Notes: generated by a model from the sequence alone, not told the origin. Counted from the first letter of the stretch, positions 35,784-45,561 are shown. The stretch: DNA of 64,000 nt from Flavobacteriaceae bacterium (GCA_030148025.1 JASBUG010000033.1:1-64000); one strand, 5' to 3'. Made by a program: numbers and translations.

Positions 35784-38135
35784 ATGAAAAGAATAATAAG
35801 CTATATAAAAAGAAACAAAATAAAATCGGCAGTTGCATTTATACTGCTGATAGCTTATTATTTCTGTTTACCTAAACACTTATTTACAGACCCAACAGCA
35901 ACCGTTATAGAAAGCAATAAAGGTGAATTATTAGGCGCTTATATTGCTAAAGATGGTCAATGGCGATTTCCACATAATGATAGTATTCCAGAGAAATTTA
36001 AAGAATGTTTAATTCTGTTTGAAGATGAATATTTCTATAAGCATCCTGGATTTAATCCCATATCAATTTTTAAAGCATTAAAAGAAAATATTTCTTCAGG
36101 AGAAGTAAAACGAGGCGGAAGCACACTTACACAACAAACCATTCGTTTAGCAAGAAAAGGCAAGTCTAGAACTTATATCGAAAAATTAAAAGAAATTATT
36201 CTAGCCACACGTTTAGAGTTCAGACATTCAAAAAATGAAATTTTAGCCTTCTATACTAGTAATGCGCCTTTCGGCGGAAACGTCGTTGGTCTCGATGCCG
36301 CTTCATGGCGTTATTTTAATAGAAATGCCAACGATTTATCTTGGGCAGAAAGTGCCACTTTAGCGGTATTGCCAAATGCACCAAGTTTAATTTATCCAGG
36401 AAAAAATCAAGAACGTCTTTTAGCGAAACGAAACAGATTACTCGAGAAACTTTTAGAAAAAGAGATTATTGATTCTTTAACTTATGATCTGTCTATAATT
36501 GAAGAGTTACCTCAAAAACCCTATCCTTTACCTCAATTAGCCCCTCATTTATTACAACGAGTTGCACAAAAAAACTATGGCAAAAGAGTAAAAACTTCAA
36601 TTGAAACAAGTGTTCAAGAGCAAACCAATCATATTGTAAAAACACATTACAATCAGTTACGCCAAAATGAAATTCATAATGTAGCTGTTTTGGTTTTGGA
36701 TGTAAACACACGAAAAGTAGTGTCGTATGTTGGGAATTCGCCAACCGATAAAGCGCATCAAAATGCAGTAGATATCATCAATAAACCCAGAAGTACAGGA
36801 AGTGTTTTTAAACCATTTTTGTATGCTGCTATGTTAGATACTGGTGATTTACTACCAAATACTTTAGTCCCAGATGTACCAAGTCAATTTGGTAGCTATA
36901 ATCCTGAAAACTACAATAAAACTTTTGATGGTGCAGTAACTGCTAAACGAGCATTAGCACGCTCTTTAAATGTGCCTTCGGTAAGATTATTACAGCAATT
37001 TGGCTTGGATAGATTCTATCATTACCTGAAGCAATTACAATTAAAAGACATAAAATACAATGCCAATCATTATGGTTTATCGTTGATTCTTGGAGGTGCA
37101 GAAAGTAATTTGTGGGATTTATGTAAAAGCTATGCTGCTATGGCAGGAACTTTAAATCATTTTTATGAGCATTCTAGTCAGTATTATTCGAATGAATTTT
37201 TAGAACCTTCTTTTTTAGCAAATTCAGAAATTGATTTTGGTAAACTCAATGATGAAAAAATCATTTTTGATGCGGCTTCCATCTATCTCACTTTTGAAAG
37301 TATGAAAGAGGTAAACAGACCAGAAGGTGATGAAAATTGGCAGTTTTTTGACTCCTCAAAACAAATCGCTTGGAAAACAGGAACCAGTTTTGGTTTTAGG
37401 GATGCCTGGGCAATTGGTGTGACTAAAAATTATGTGGTTGGTGTTTGGGTTGGAAATGCAGATGGTGAAGGACGCCCAGGATTGGTTGGAGTGGAAACAG
37501 CAGCTCCAATTCTCTTTGATGTGTTTGACATCCTTCCTAATAGTGAATGGTTTAGCAAACCTTTTGATGAAATGCAGGAAGTAGAAATCTGCTCAAAAAG
37601 TGGTTACAGAGCGTCTCCTATTTGTGATGACACTTCCAATCAATTTATTCAGTTAAGTGGTTTAAAGACCAAAGCTTGCCCTTATCATGTATTAGTTCAT
37701 TTGGATGCTTCAGAGCAATATCAAGTGAATTCATCTTGCGAATCTTTAAGCAATATCAAAAACACATCTTGGTTTGTTTTACCTCCATTAATGGAGTTTT
37801 ATTACAAGTCTAAAAATCCTTTTTATAAATCGTTGCCACCTTACAGAAATGACTGTTTAGCTGAAGGAAGTGTAACGATGCAATTCATTTATCCAAAACA
37901 AGCTGGAAAGTTTTTTTTACCTAAAGATTTTGATGGTGAAACTCAGGAATTAGTTTTTAAACTTGCGCACTCAAAACCTGAAACAACTGTGTTTTGGTAT
38001 CTCGATGAAACCTTTATTGGCAGCACTAAGGCTATTCATGATATGGCAGTTATTCCAACAATAGGAAAACATACTATTACAGTTGTGGATGAATTTGGCA
38101 ATGAAACTAAACGCTTTATTGAAATTTCGGAATAA
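35784..38135 (+). CDS. pbpC: Penicillin-binding protein 1C
   Basis: The 783-residue protein is a bifunctional peptidoglycan glycosyltransferase/transpeptidase anchored by an N-terminal helix (about 14-30). The GT51 domain (about 45-215) has FEDEYFYKHPG and KRGGSTLTQQTIRL. The transpeptidase domain has the active S340-x-x-K343 in STGSVFKP and KTGTSFGFRDAW. The C-terminal about 90 residues match the PbpC-specific BiPBP_C domain. It is the usual partner of alpha-2-macroglobulin. Its ribosome-binding region AGAGGAG lies in the right flank of the DUF559 cassette, 8 bp before the ATG. Confidence 0.95.
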   Translation: MKRIISYIKRNKIKSAVAFILLIAYYFCLPKHLFTDPTATVIESNKGELLGAYIAKDGQWRFPHNDSIPEKFKECLILFEDEYFYKHPGFNPISIFKALKENISSGEVKRGGSTLTQQTIRLARKGKSRTYIEKLKEIILATRLEFRHSKNEILAFYTSNAPFGGNVVGLDAASWRYFNRNANDLSWAESATLAVLPNAPSLIYPGKNQERLLAKRNRLLEKLLEKEIIDSLTYDLSIIEELPQKPYPLPQLAPHLLQRVAQKNYGKRVKTSIETSVQEQTNHIVKTHYNQLRQNEIHNVAVLVLDVNTRKVVSYVGNSPTDKAHQNAVDIINKPRSTGSVFKPFLYAAMLDTGDLLPNTLVPDVPSQFGSYNPENYNKTFDGAVTAKRALARSLNVPSVRLLQQFGLDRFYHYLKQLQLKDIKYNANHYGLSLILGGAESNLWDLCKSYAAMAGTLNHFYEHSSQYYSNEFLEPSFLANSEIDFGKLNDEKIIFDAASIYLTFESMKEVNRPEGDENWQFFDSSKQIAWKTGTSFGFRDAWAIGVTKNYVVGVWVGNADGEGRPGLVGVETAAPILFDVFDILPNSEWFSKPFDEMQEVEICSKSGYRASPICDDTSNQFIQLSGLKTKACPYHVLVHLDASEQYQVNSSCESLSNIKNTSWFVLPPLMEFYYKSKNPFYKSLPPYRNDCLAEGSVTMQFIYPKQAGKFFLPKDFDGETQELVFKLAHSKPETTVFWYLDETFIGSTKAIHDMAVIPTIGKHTITVVDEFGNETKRFIEISE

Positions 38136-38630
38136 TTATCTCAACGGAAATCCTTTTGCAGCCCACCATGGGTGTACTACGATAACCAATCTACCAGCTT
38201 TTACACTCGGATCAGCATTTGCTAAACTATCTGCCATTTTAAGCGTTGGTACGTTATAAATGGTAATACCTCTTATGTCGCCATCGTCACCGAATGGACC
38301 AGAAATATCTGCATAACCTAGCTCATACATTTTTCCTAAATGTGCCATATGTAGTGCCTGTAAACTATCGGCTTCTTCTTTACTTTGAGAACGATTTTCT
38401 CCACGTTTTAAAAACGCAATAAAGTACTGTTGCATAATCACAGTATCTTTAGTTTTCTCATCTACATAATCAAAGATTTTAAACCCTTTAGAAGTTAACT
38501 CTTCCTTAAGTTGTTTCATAGTTTTTTCAACTTCAACTTCTTTAACTTCTTCCTTTTTTACATCTTGATTACAAGCGATCATTATAATAGCTAAAGCAGC
38601 TAAAAGTGATAGTTTTTTTAGTGTTTCCAT
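38136..38630 (-). CDS. YciI-like domain lipoprotein
   Basis: The 164-residue protein has a lipobox (IIMIACN), a charged linker (EEVKEVEVEKTMKQLKEEL) and a YciI-like ferredoxin fold at about 65-160 (YFIAFLKRG, HMAHLGKMYELGYADISGPFGDDGDIRGI). YciI domains are small dehydrochlorinase-related folds with unclear role. Its stop codon directly abuts the convergent pbpC stop. Its first 13 bases overlap the end of the CYTH gene, so the two are coupled. Confidence 0.85.
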   Translation of the reverse strand: METLKKLSLLAALAIIMIACNQDVKKEEVKEVEVEKTMKQLKEELTSKGFKIFDYVDEKTKDTVIMQQYFIAFLKRGENRSQSKEEADSLQALHMAHLGKMYELGYADISGPFGDDGDIRGITIYNVPTLKMADSLANADPSVKAGRLVIVVHPWWAAKGFPLR

Positions 38631-39091
38631 GTTATATAAGGTTCTTTACTTAATTGCGAATTGTAATATTTAATATCTCCTGTAACTTCTTCCCCTAACC
38701 ATTCGGGTGTTTCAAAGGATTCCTCTTCTGTCTCTAGTTCTATTTCTGCAATTACTAAGCCTTCATTGTCTCCATAAAACTCATCTACTTCAAATACGTG
38801 TTTTCCTTTTTTAATTTCATAGCGAAGTTTATCAATCACGCCTTTTTCGCAAAATTCTAACAACGCCTTTGCTTCATTTTTAGTGATGCTCTTTTCCCAT
38901 TCAAATCGTGATAATCCACCATTCGAAGATAGTCCCTTAACCGTCAAAACACCTTCATCATCTTTTATACGCACTCTAACGGTTCGTACAGGGTCTCTAT
39001 TTAAAAACCCTTGAACAATACGAATTGTTTTAAAAGCTTCATCTTTAAAAGCTTCAGACGTTACTAAAAACTTGCGTTCTATTTCAATCAT
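38618..39091 (-). CDS. CYTH domain protein (inorganic triphosphatase / class IV cyclase family)
   Basis: The 157-residue protein starts at ATG 39091; an upstream frame start at 39103 falls in a hairpin repeat. It has the ExExK signature MIEIERKFLV and the beta-barrel residues VRVRIKDDEGVLTVKG, FEWEKSI, KLRYEIKKGKHVFEVDEF and LVIAEIELE. Bacterial members are mostly tripolyphosphatases; cyclase activity is rarer. Metal- and phosphate-binding Glu, Lys and Arg are intact. It overlaps the YciI-like gene by 13 bp. Confidence 0.93.
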   Translation of the reverse strand: MIEIERKFLVTSEAFKDEAFKTIRIVQGFLNRDPVRTVRVRIKDDEGVLTVKGLSSNGGLSRFEWEKSITKNEAKALLEFCEKGVIDKLRYEIKKGKHVFEVDEFYGDNEGLVIAEIELETEEESFETPEWLGEEVTGDIKYYNSQLSKEPYITWKH

Positions 39092-39092
39092 A

Positions 39093-39190
39093 ATATTGCC
39101 CACGAAAGTGGGTATCTCTTTAAAAAAGAAATTTAATTGTTTTTACTTGAATTCTCAAAAATTGAGATTCCTTCCTTCGCAGGAATTCAT
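39093..39190. repeat. Paired palindromes between CYTH gene and dinB
   Basis: CCCAC-GAAA-GTGGG (39099-39112) followed by TATCTC faces, across about 50 bp, GAGATTCCT..AGGAATTC (39165-39187). The two hairpins are inverted relative to each other through TATCTC/GAGAT. The second is the flavobacterial type ATTCCTNCcttcGCAGGAAT. The layout resembles a REPIN pair. No coding potential. Confidence 0.5.
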
Positions 39191-39201
39191 AAATTTACAC
39201 T

Positions 39202-40299
39202 ATGCCAAGCGATTTACCAATACGAAAGATTATTCATGTAGATATGGATGCTTTTTATGCATCTGTAGAGCAAATGGATAATCCTAAGCTTCAAGGGAAA
39301 CCACTTGCTGTTGGTGGTGGTGGAAAACGAGGTGTCATTAGCGCTGCAAGTTATGAAGCTAGAAAGTTTGGTGTTAAAAGTGCGATGGCTGGAAATTTAG
39401 CAATAAAACTATGCCCTGAGCTCATTTTTGTGCGTCCGAGGTTTGAGCGTTATTCTGAAATTTCTAAAAAAATTAGAAAAATATTTTATGACTATACCGA
39501 TTTAGTAGAGCCATTATCTCTGGATGAAGCCTATCTTGATGTTACTAAAAACAAGAAAGGAAACCCTAGTGCGTCATTAATCGCCAAAGAAATTCGTGAT
39601 CGCATATTAAATGAAGTAGGATTAACGGCTTCCGCTGGCATTTCTATAAATAAATTTGTTGCCAAAGTTGCCAGTGATTACAATAAACCTAACGGACAAA
39701 AAACTGTAAATCCAGAAGAAGTCTTAGAATTTCTTGAAAAACTTGACATTAGGAAATTTTATGGTATCGGTAAGGTTACTGCCGAGAAAATGTACCAAAA
39801 AGGCATTTTTACAGGAGCAGACCTAAAATCAAAAAGCAAAGAATTCTTAGAAACATATTTTGGGAAATCTGGAAAATACTACTACTATATTGTTCGTGGA
39901 TTACAAAACAGTGAAGTAAAACCTCATCGTACCAGAAAATCATTAGCTGCCGAACGCACCTTTAGTGAAAACTTATCTAGTGAAGTATTTATGTTAGAAA
40001 AACTAGATCATATTGCAGATGAAGTATCCAGACGCTTAACCAAAAGTAAAGTTGCAGGAAAAACCGTTACTTTAAAAATAAAATACAGTGATTTCACTTT
40101 ACAAACACGCAGTAAAACATTGCCTTATTATGTAAAAGATAAAGGCATTATTTTAGATACTGCGAAAGATTTATTATATCAAGAAAAGTTAAAAAACTCT
40201 GTTCGTTTATTAGGAATTTCGTTATCTAATCTTAATACAGAAACTAAAAAACAACCAGAAAGAAAAAGTGTTAGTGTACAACTAAAATTTGAATTTTAA
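39202..40299 (+). CDS. dinB: DNA polymerase IV (Y family)
   Basis: The 365-residue translesion polymerase has the palm motif HVDMDAFYASVEQ with the first catalytic Asp, and SLDEAYLDVT with the second Asp and Glu. A helix-hairpin-helix follows (FYGIGKVTAEKMYQKGIFTGADL) and the little-finger domain occupies about 240-345. The usual clamp-binding C-terminus is present as VQLKFEF. The MFS gene starts directly after the stop. A TAAATTTA sequence just before the ATG may be a -7 element. Confidence 0.97.
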   Translation: MPSDLPIRKIIHVDMDAFYASVEQMDNPKLQGKPLAVGGGGKRGVISAASYEARKFGVKSAMAGNLAIKLCPELIFVRPRFERYSEISKKIRKIFYDYTDLVEPLSLDEAYLDVTKNKKGNPSASLIAKEIRDRILNEVGLTASAGISINKFVAKVASDYNKPNGQKTVNPEEVLEFLEKLDIRKFYGIGKVTAEKMYQKGIFTGADLKSKSKEFLETYFGKSGKYYYYIVRGLQNSEVKPHRTRKSLAAERTFSENLSSEVFMLEKLDHIADEVSRRLTKSKVAGKTVTLKIKYSDFTLQTRSKTLPYYVKDKGIILDTAKDLLYQEKLKNSVRLLGISLSNLNTETKKQPERKSVSVQLKFEF

Positions 40300-41502
40300 A
40301 TGGCTGAAATAAAACTAGGGTTAAAAGAAAATTGGAAACAATTTTCACTATTAGTAATTGTTAATGCTTTTGTTGGTGGTATGGTAGGTTTAGAACGCTC
40401 TATCTTACCTGAAATTGCAGAAAAAGAGTTTGGTTTAGCTGTTAAAACAGCAATTCTTTCATTTATAGTTGTATTTGGTATTACTAAAGCAATTACTAAT
40501 TATTACACAGGAGCTTTAGCTAATAAATATGGTAGAAAAAAGCTACTCATTCTTGGGTGGCTTATAGCAATTCCTATTCCGTTTGTTTTAATGTATGCTC
40601 AAAATTGGAACTGGGTTATTGCCGCCAATGTTTTGCTTGGGATAAATCAAGGCTTAGCTTGGAGCAGTACAGTTGTTATGAAAATTGATCTTGTTGGAGA
40701 AAAAGACAGGGGATTTGCAATGGGATTAAATGAATTTGCAGGCTATTTAGCTGTCGCTATTGTAGCTTTTACAACGGGATGGATCGCTAGTGAATACGGA
40801 CTTCGTCCTTACCCTTTTTACATAGGAATTTTACTAACACTACTTGGATTAATTTTTAGTGTTTTTTTAATTAAAGATACCATACATCATGTTTCTAAAG
40901 AAAGCACTAATAATACTATTGCTCCATTAAAAAATATTTTTTGGGATACGACTTGGTTTCATAAAAACTTAGGTTCCGTATCTCAAGCCGGTTTAGTAAA
41001 CAACTTAAATGATGGTATGGTGTGGGGAATACTTCCATTATTACTTGCTAGCAAAAACTTTACTATAGAACAAATAGGACTAATTACTGCCATTTACCCT
41101 GGCGTTTGGGGAATTGGACAATTATTTACTGGAAAAATGGCAGATATATATCCAAAAAAACAAATGTTATTTATTGGAATGTTACTTCAAGCAATAGCAC
41201 TTCTTCTGTTTTTCTATGCCTCTACAATGCTTCACTATGGTATTTTAGCGTCAATTTTAGGTTGGGGAACAGCTATGGTATATCCAACATTCTTAGCTTC
41301 CATTGCTGAAAATACAAACCCATTTGATAGAGCAAAGAGTATAGGGATCTTTAGGTTATGGCGAGATCTAGGCTATGCTATTGGCGCTATATTAACAGGT
41401 GTAATTGCCGATATATTTAATATAAATACATCAATATTACTAATAGCTATTCTTACATTTATTTCAGCAATTATTATAAAAATAAGAATGACAGAAACGT
41501 AA
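40300..41502 (+). CDS. MFS transporter
   Basis: The 400-residue protein has about 12 membrane helices and the MFS loop motif between helices 2 and 3 (ALANKYGRKKLLILG), with a second in the C-half (MADIYPKKQMLFIG). The substrate cannot be told; the sequence resembles drug/proton antiporters of the YnfM/arabinose efflux group. Its ATG is adjacent to the dinB stop, with no spacer, indicating one transcript. It converges with pyk. Confidence 0.92.
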   Translation: MAEIKLGLKENWKQFSLLVIVNAFVGGMVGLERSILPEIAEKEFGLAVKTAILSFIVVFGITKAITNYYTGALANKYGRKKLLILGWLIAIPIPFVLMYAQNWNWVIAANVLLGINQGLAWSSTVVMKIDLVGEKDRGFAMGLNEFAGYLAVAIVAFTTGWIASEYGLRPYPFYIGILLTLLGLIFSVFLIKDTIHHVSKESTNNTIAPLKNIFWDTTWFHKNLGSVSQAGLVNNLNDGMVWGILPLLLASKNFTIEQIGLITAIYPGVWGIGQLFTGKMADIYPKKQMLFIGMLLQAIALLLFFYASTMLHYGILASILGWGTAMVYPTFLASIAENTNPFDRAKSIGIFRLWRDLGYAIGAILTGVIADIFNINTSILLIAILTFISAIIIKIRMTET

Positions 41503-41512
41503 TTACTAGTTC

Positions 41513-42958
41513 TTAAAAACTACAATTGGTTATTTCGGTCACACGAAGTGTATTAACCATACCTTTATCTTGAATAGGCATCGCTGCCAAACTAATAAGC
41601 ATATCTCCTTCTTCTAAATAGCCCTTTTGACAAGCTATATTGTTAACGTCTTCAATGGTTTCGTCTGTGCTAACAAACTTGTCATAATAAAATGCTTTAA
41701 CACCCCACAATAGGTTGAGTTGGGTTAAAATATTTTTATTAGATGTAAACACTAAAATGTGTGCATCTGGTCTCCAAGCTGAAATTTGAAATGCGGTATA
41801 ACCGCTATTGGTTAATGTTGAAATAGCTTTGGCATTTATTTCATTTGCCATATTTGCCGCATGGTAACATATAGATTTCGTAATATAACGATTGGTTCGA
41901 ATATGAGGAGGATTTTGTGGTACTGTTATTAAATGCGAATCTTCAACACTTTTAATAATATCTGACATTTGCTTAATCACCTGAACAGGGTAATTCCCCA
42001 CAGATGTTTCTCCAGATAGCATTACAGCATCAGCTCCATCCATAACAGAATTAGCAACGTCGTTAACCTCAGCTCGTGTTGGTGTTAAACTATTGATCAT
42101 AGATTCCATCATTTGCGTGGCAATGATTACTGGAATTCTTGCTTGTTTAGCACGTAACACTAATTGCTTTTGAATTAATGGCACCTCTTCAGCAGGAATC
42201 TCAACACCTAAATCGCCTCGAGCAACCATCAATCCATCACAATATGCAACAATTTTATCAATATTCTTAACTGCCTCAGGCTTTTCTATTTTTGCAATAA
42301 TCGGAATTTTATGTTCACTATGCTCCTTTATAAGCTCTTCCAATTGCATTAAATCTTCAGCATGACGTACAAACGATAAAGCAATCCAATCTACTTTTTG
42401 CTGTATAGCAAAAATAGCATCTTCGATATCTTTTTGAGTTAATGCTGGTTGTGAAATATTGGTATTGGGTAGGTTAACTCCTTTTTTAGATTTTAAAGGG
42501 CCTCCTTGAAGTACTTTTGCTTTTACTTCCGATTTTTTATCGGTTGAAACCACTTCGAAAATTAATTTCCCGTCATCCAACAAGATTTTTTCACCAGGCT
42601 TAGCATCTTGAGGAAATCTATCATAGGTCATGTATACACGCTCTTTGGTTCCTTCAAAACGTTCTCCTGTCGCGAAAATAATTTCATCACCCTCGTTAAC
42701 AATTACCTCGTTTTGCATCTTTCCAACCCTAAGCTTTGGTCCTTGTAAATCACCTAAAATGGCAGCATTATATCCTAGTTCATCATTCAACTCTCTTATT
42801 AGTGTAATACGCTGTTTCACGTCATTATAATTGGCGTGCGAAAAATTGATTCGAAAAACATTTACACCTTCCTCCAGCATTGCTTTAAGCACTTCTTTTT
42901 TGCTTGTTGCTGGCCCTAGAGTTGCTACTATTTTAGTCTTTTTTCTTTTACTTCCCAT
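41513..42958 (-). CDS. pyk: Pyruvate kinase
   Basis: The enzyme transfers phosphate from phosphoenolpyruvate to ADP at the end of glycolysis. The 481-residue protein starts at ATG 42958; the stop TGA of the upstream IPExxxVDY gene overlaps by one base (TGATG), so translation is coupled. Motifs: KIVATLGPATS, VFRINFSHA, the active-site IPIIAKIEKPEAVKNID with the catalytic Lys, and DGLMVARGDLGVEIP, VIIATQMMESM, GADAVMLSGETSVGNYP. Length is normal for the short type without a C-terminal phosphotransferase domain. Confidence 0.97.
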   Translation of the reverse strand: MGSKRKKTKIVATLGPATSKKEVLKAMLEEGVNVFRINFSHANYNDVKQRITLIRELNDELGYNAAILGDLQGPKLRVGKMQNEVIVNEGDEIIFATGERFEGTKERVYMTYDRFPQDAKPGEKILLDDGKLIFEVVSTDKKSEVKAKVLQGGPLKSKKGVNLPNTNISQPALTQKDIEDAIFAIQQKVDWIALSFVRHAEDLMQLEELIKEHSEHKIPIIAKIEKPEAVKNIDKIVAYCDGLMVARGDLGVEIPAEEVPLIQKQLVLRAKQARIPVIIATQMMESMINSLTPTRAEVNDVANSVMDGADAVMLSGETSVGNYPVQVIKQMSDIIKSVEDSHLITVPQNPPHIRTNRYITKSICYHAANMANEINAKAISTLTNSGYTAFQISAWRPDAHILVFTSNKNILTQLNLLWGVKAFYYDKFVSTDETIEDVNNIACQKGYLEEGDMLISLAAMPIQDKGMVNTLRVTEITNCSF

Positions 42959-43440
42959 CAATTAAAAATTAGGTTGTCTTTTGATTTTAACGCTGATGCA
43001 TCTATACTGTAAACAGCCGCTATTTGTGATATTTCCTGAACTTTAAGAATAATATTTCTTTCATTAATAAAGTTGCCATCATTGTTTATCTTTAGCAAAT
43101 AATTTACCTTTTTATACTCTGGAATAAGGTTATGAGTTCTCAATATTTTGCTTTGAGTATTAAATAATGAGCCAGTGCTTACAAAGCTATCTTCTTCTTT
43201 TTTACAAACATTTGAAACAAGATTCCAAACCATTTGATGCCCTTTATCTTTCCATTCATAAATAGCATAAGAGGACGCTGCATATTTAAAATCTAAATCC
43301 TGTTCTTTTCGTTTTAAATTAATATGAAGTTGTTGATTTAAAAGGTATGCAACACGATAATCTTCTAAGGTGCAATGAATTGCTAACAGAGAATATGTTT
43401 CATCATCAAAATCGTCTACAAATAGTTTGTGTAACGCCAT
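42958..43440 (-). CDS. IPExxxVDY family protein
   Basis: The 160-residue protein belongs to a family named for a motif near the C-terminus, found in Flavobacteriia between pyk and rnc. Here the motif reads IPEYKKVNY, with Asn instead of Asp. The rest is a soluble alpha/beta domain; no signal peptide. Its function is unknown. Its position and coupling to pyk (TGATG) are those expected for the family, which gives high confidence in identity. Confidence 0.9.
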   Translation of the reverse strand: MALHKLFVDDFDDETYSLLAIHCTLEDYRVAYLLNQQLHINLKRKEQDLDFKYAASSYAIYEWKDKGHQMVWNLVSNVCKKEEDSFVSTGSLFNTQSKILRTHNLIPEYKKVNYLLKINNDGNFINERNIILKVQEISQIAAVYSIDASALKSKDNLIFN

Positions 43441-43490
43441 AACAGTTCCATTATGAGCTGTAAATATAGCGTTTTACTACTACATTATAT

Positions 43491-43525
43491 TACAATATTA
43501 ATAATCTTAATACTTAGATATTGTA
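43491..43525. other. Inverted repeat between rnc and IPExxxVDY gene
   Basis: TACAATAT (43491-43498) is mirrored by ATATTGTA (43518-43525) with a 19-base AT-rich spacer. No T-run follows on the minus strand, so a terminator is unlikely; an operator or RNA hairpin upstream of the pyk operon is possible. Confidence 0.25.
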
Positions 43526-43549
43526 AAACTGGTAGGGTTAACATTAAGT

Positions 43550-44290
43550 TTAAATGGCTCTAGAAATTTTTTTCTGAAATGCAAAAAATGCACGTTTTGA
43601 TGCCTTTTCTTCAGCCTTCTTTTTTGAGGTTGCTCGTGCTTTAGCAATTACCTTATTATTTATTGACAATTTAACCGAAAAGTGTTTTAATTCGTCATTA
43701 CCAGTATCTTCGTATACATTGTAATTGAAGCTTTGCTTTTCCTTTTGACACCACTCGATAAGCAAACTTTTATAGCTAATTACTTTGCCTTCAAGTTTTT
43801 CAATATCAACATGAGGAACAATAACACGGTTATAAATAAATTTTTCACAATAAGAATACCCTCTATCTAAGAAAATTGCACCTACTAAAGCTTCAAACAA
43901 GTTACCGTGTATGTTACTACCAAAGTTGTTCTTAGGTATCTTGCTCTCTACTAGTTTAATTAAATTTAGCTCTTTCCCTAGTTCGTTCAGGTGTTCTCTA
44001 CTCACAACTTTAGAACGCATTTTAGTAAGATATCCTTCATCACCCTGAGGAACTTCATTATAAAGGTGTGTTGCTATGACCGAACTTAACATAGCATCTC
44101 CAACAAATTCTAGGCGTTCATAATTAATAGGAGTTCCGTTTTGATCGCGTTTATTCATCGATCGATGTGTAAACGCCCTTTTGTAGAGTTCTTTATCCTT
44201 AGGTTTAAACCCAAGAATATTTTGTATTTCAACAAAAAAATTCCCGTCTGATTTAGAGCGGGAATTTAGTATGTTACGAATGAATTTCAT
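43550..44290 (-). CDS. rnc: Ribonuclease III
   Basis: The 246-residue endonuclease cuts double-stranded RNA and processes rRNA. The signature NYERLEFVGDAMLSSV carries the catalytic Glu and Asp; the second acidic pair is in NLFEALVGAIFLDRG. The C-terminal dsRNA-binding domain (about 170-240) has KHFSVKLSINNKVIAKARATSKKKAEEKASKRA. It follows fabF with a 7-bp spacer, in the usual acpP-fabF-rnc order. Confidence 0.97.
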   Translation of the reverse strand: MKFIRNILNSRSKSDGNFFVEIQNILGFKPKDKELYKRAFTHRSMNKRDQNGTPINYERLEFVGDAMLSSVIATHLYNEVPQGDEGYLTKMRSKVVSREHLNELGKELNLIKLVESKIPKNNFGSNIHGNLFEALVGAIFLDRGYSYCEKFIYNRVIVPHVDIEKLEGKVISYKSLLIEWCQKEKQSFNYNVYEDTGNDELKHFSVKLSINNKVIAKARATSKKKAEEKASKRAFFAFQKKISRAI

Positions 44291-44297
44291 TCGGGAT

Positions 44298-45548
44298 TTA
44301 ATCTAGTTTCTTGAATAATACGCAAGCGTTATGACCGCCAAATCCAAAGGTATTACTCATAGCAACTTTAACGTCTCTTTTTTGTGCTTTGTTTAGAATT
44401 AAGTTTAGACTCGGATCTATATTCTCATCTACAACTTCGTGATTTATTGTTGGAGGTACAATGCCATTTTCTATTGCTAGAATTGAAGCAATAGCTTCAA
44501 TGGCTCCGGCAGCTCCTAATAAATGTCCTGTCATAGATTTTGTAGAATTAATGCTAATATTTTTAGCATGATCTCCAAATACTTCAGTAATCGCTTTTAA
44601 CTCTGCAACATCGCCTAAAGGTGTTGATGTTCCATGAGTATTAATATGATCTACTTCTTCTGGTGCAATACCAGCATTCTCCAAACAATTTCTCATCACA
44701 GCCATAACACCAATTCCTTCTGGATGAGGAGCTGTCATATGATGCGCATCAGAAGATAAACCTCCTCCAATAACCTCGGCATATATTTTAGCACCTCTGG
44801 CTTTAGCATGCTCGTATTCTTCAAGAATGATTGCTCCGGCACCTTCCCCTAACACAAAACCATCTCTGGTCGCATCAAAAGGTCTGGACGCTGTTTCTGG
44901 GCTATCATTTCTTGTAGACAATGCGTGCATAGCATTAAAACCACCCATTCCTGCAATGGTTACTGCTGCTTCACTTCCTCCTGTTACAACAACATCACAA
45001 TGTCCTAAGCGTATATAATTTAACGCATCGATCATTGAGTTTGCCGAAGAAGCACATGCAGATACAGTTGTATAGTTAGGTCCCATAAACCCATGTTTTA
45101 TAGATATGTTACCTGGTGCAATATCTGCAATCATTTTAGGGATAAAGAATGGATTAAATCTTGGTGTTCCATTTCCTTCAGCAAAGTTTAAAACTTCGTT
45201 CTGAAATGTTTCCAGGCCACCTATTCCAGCTCCCCATATAACACCTACTCGCAGTTTGTTTACTTCATCTAAGTTTAGCTTAGCATCGGCAATGGCTTCG
45301 TCTGAAGCAACCATTGCATACTGTGCAAACCTATCCATTTTACGAGCTTCCTTTCTATCAAGAAAATCTGTGGCGTTAAAGTCTTTTAATTCGCAAGCGA
45401 ATTTTGTCTTGAACTTTTCAGTGTCAAAATAGGTTATAGGCGCAGCACCACTTTTTCCACTAACTAGGCCATCCCAATATTCATCTTTGGTATTTCCTAT
45501 TGGTGTAAGTGCACCTAACCCAGTAACTACAACTCGCTTTAATTCCAT
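44298..45548 (-). CDS. fabF: 3-oxoacyl-[acyl-carrier-protein] synthase II
   Basis: The 416-residue condensing enzyme elongates acyl-ACP in fatty acid synthesis. The Cys-His-His triad is visible: TVSACASS, INTHGTSTPLGD and STKSMTGHLLGAAGA. The N- and C-terminal thiolase-fold halves are complete. It is followed by rnc and preceded by acpP (13 bp), giving the conserved acpP-fabF-rnc operon. Confidence 0.97.
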   Translation of the reverse strand: MELKRVVVTGLGALTPIGNTKDEYWDGLVSGKSGAAPITYFDTEKFKTKFACELKDFNATDFLDRKEARKMDRFAQYAMVASDEAIADAKLNLDEVNKLRVGVIWGAGIGGLETFQNEVLNFAEGNGTPRFNPFFIPKMIADIAPGNISIKHGFMGPNYTTVSACASSANSMIDALNYIRLGHCDVVVTGGSEAAVTIAGMGGFNAMHALSTRNDSPETASRPFDATRDGFVLGEGAGAIILEEYEHAKARGAKIYAEVIGGGLSSDAHHMTAPHPEGIGVMAVMRNCLENAGIAPEEVDHINTHGTSTPLGDVAELKAITEVFGDHAKNISINSTKSMTGHLLGAAGAIEAIASILAIENGIVPPTINHEVVDENIDPSLNLILNKAQKRDVKVAMSNTFGFGGHNACVLFKKLD

Positions 45549-45561
45549 AAAATATCGTTAC

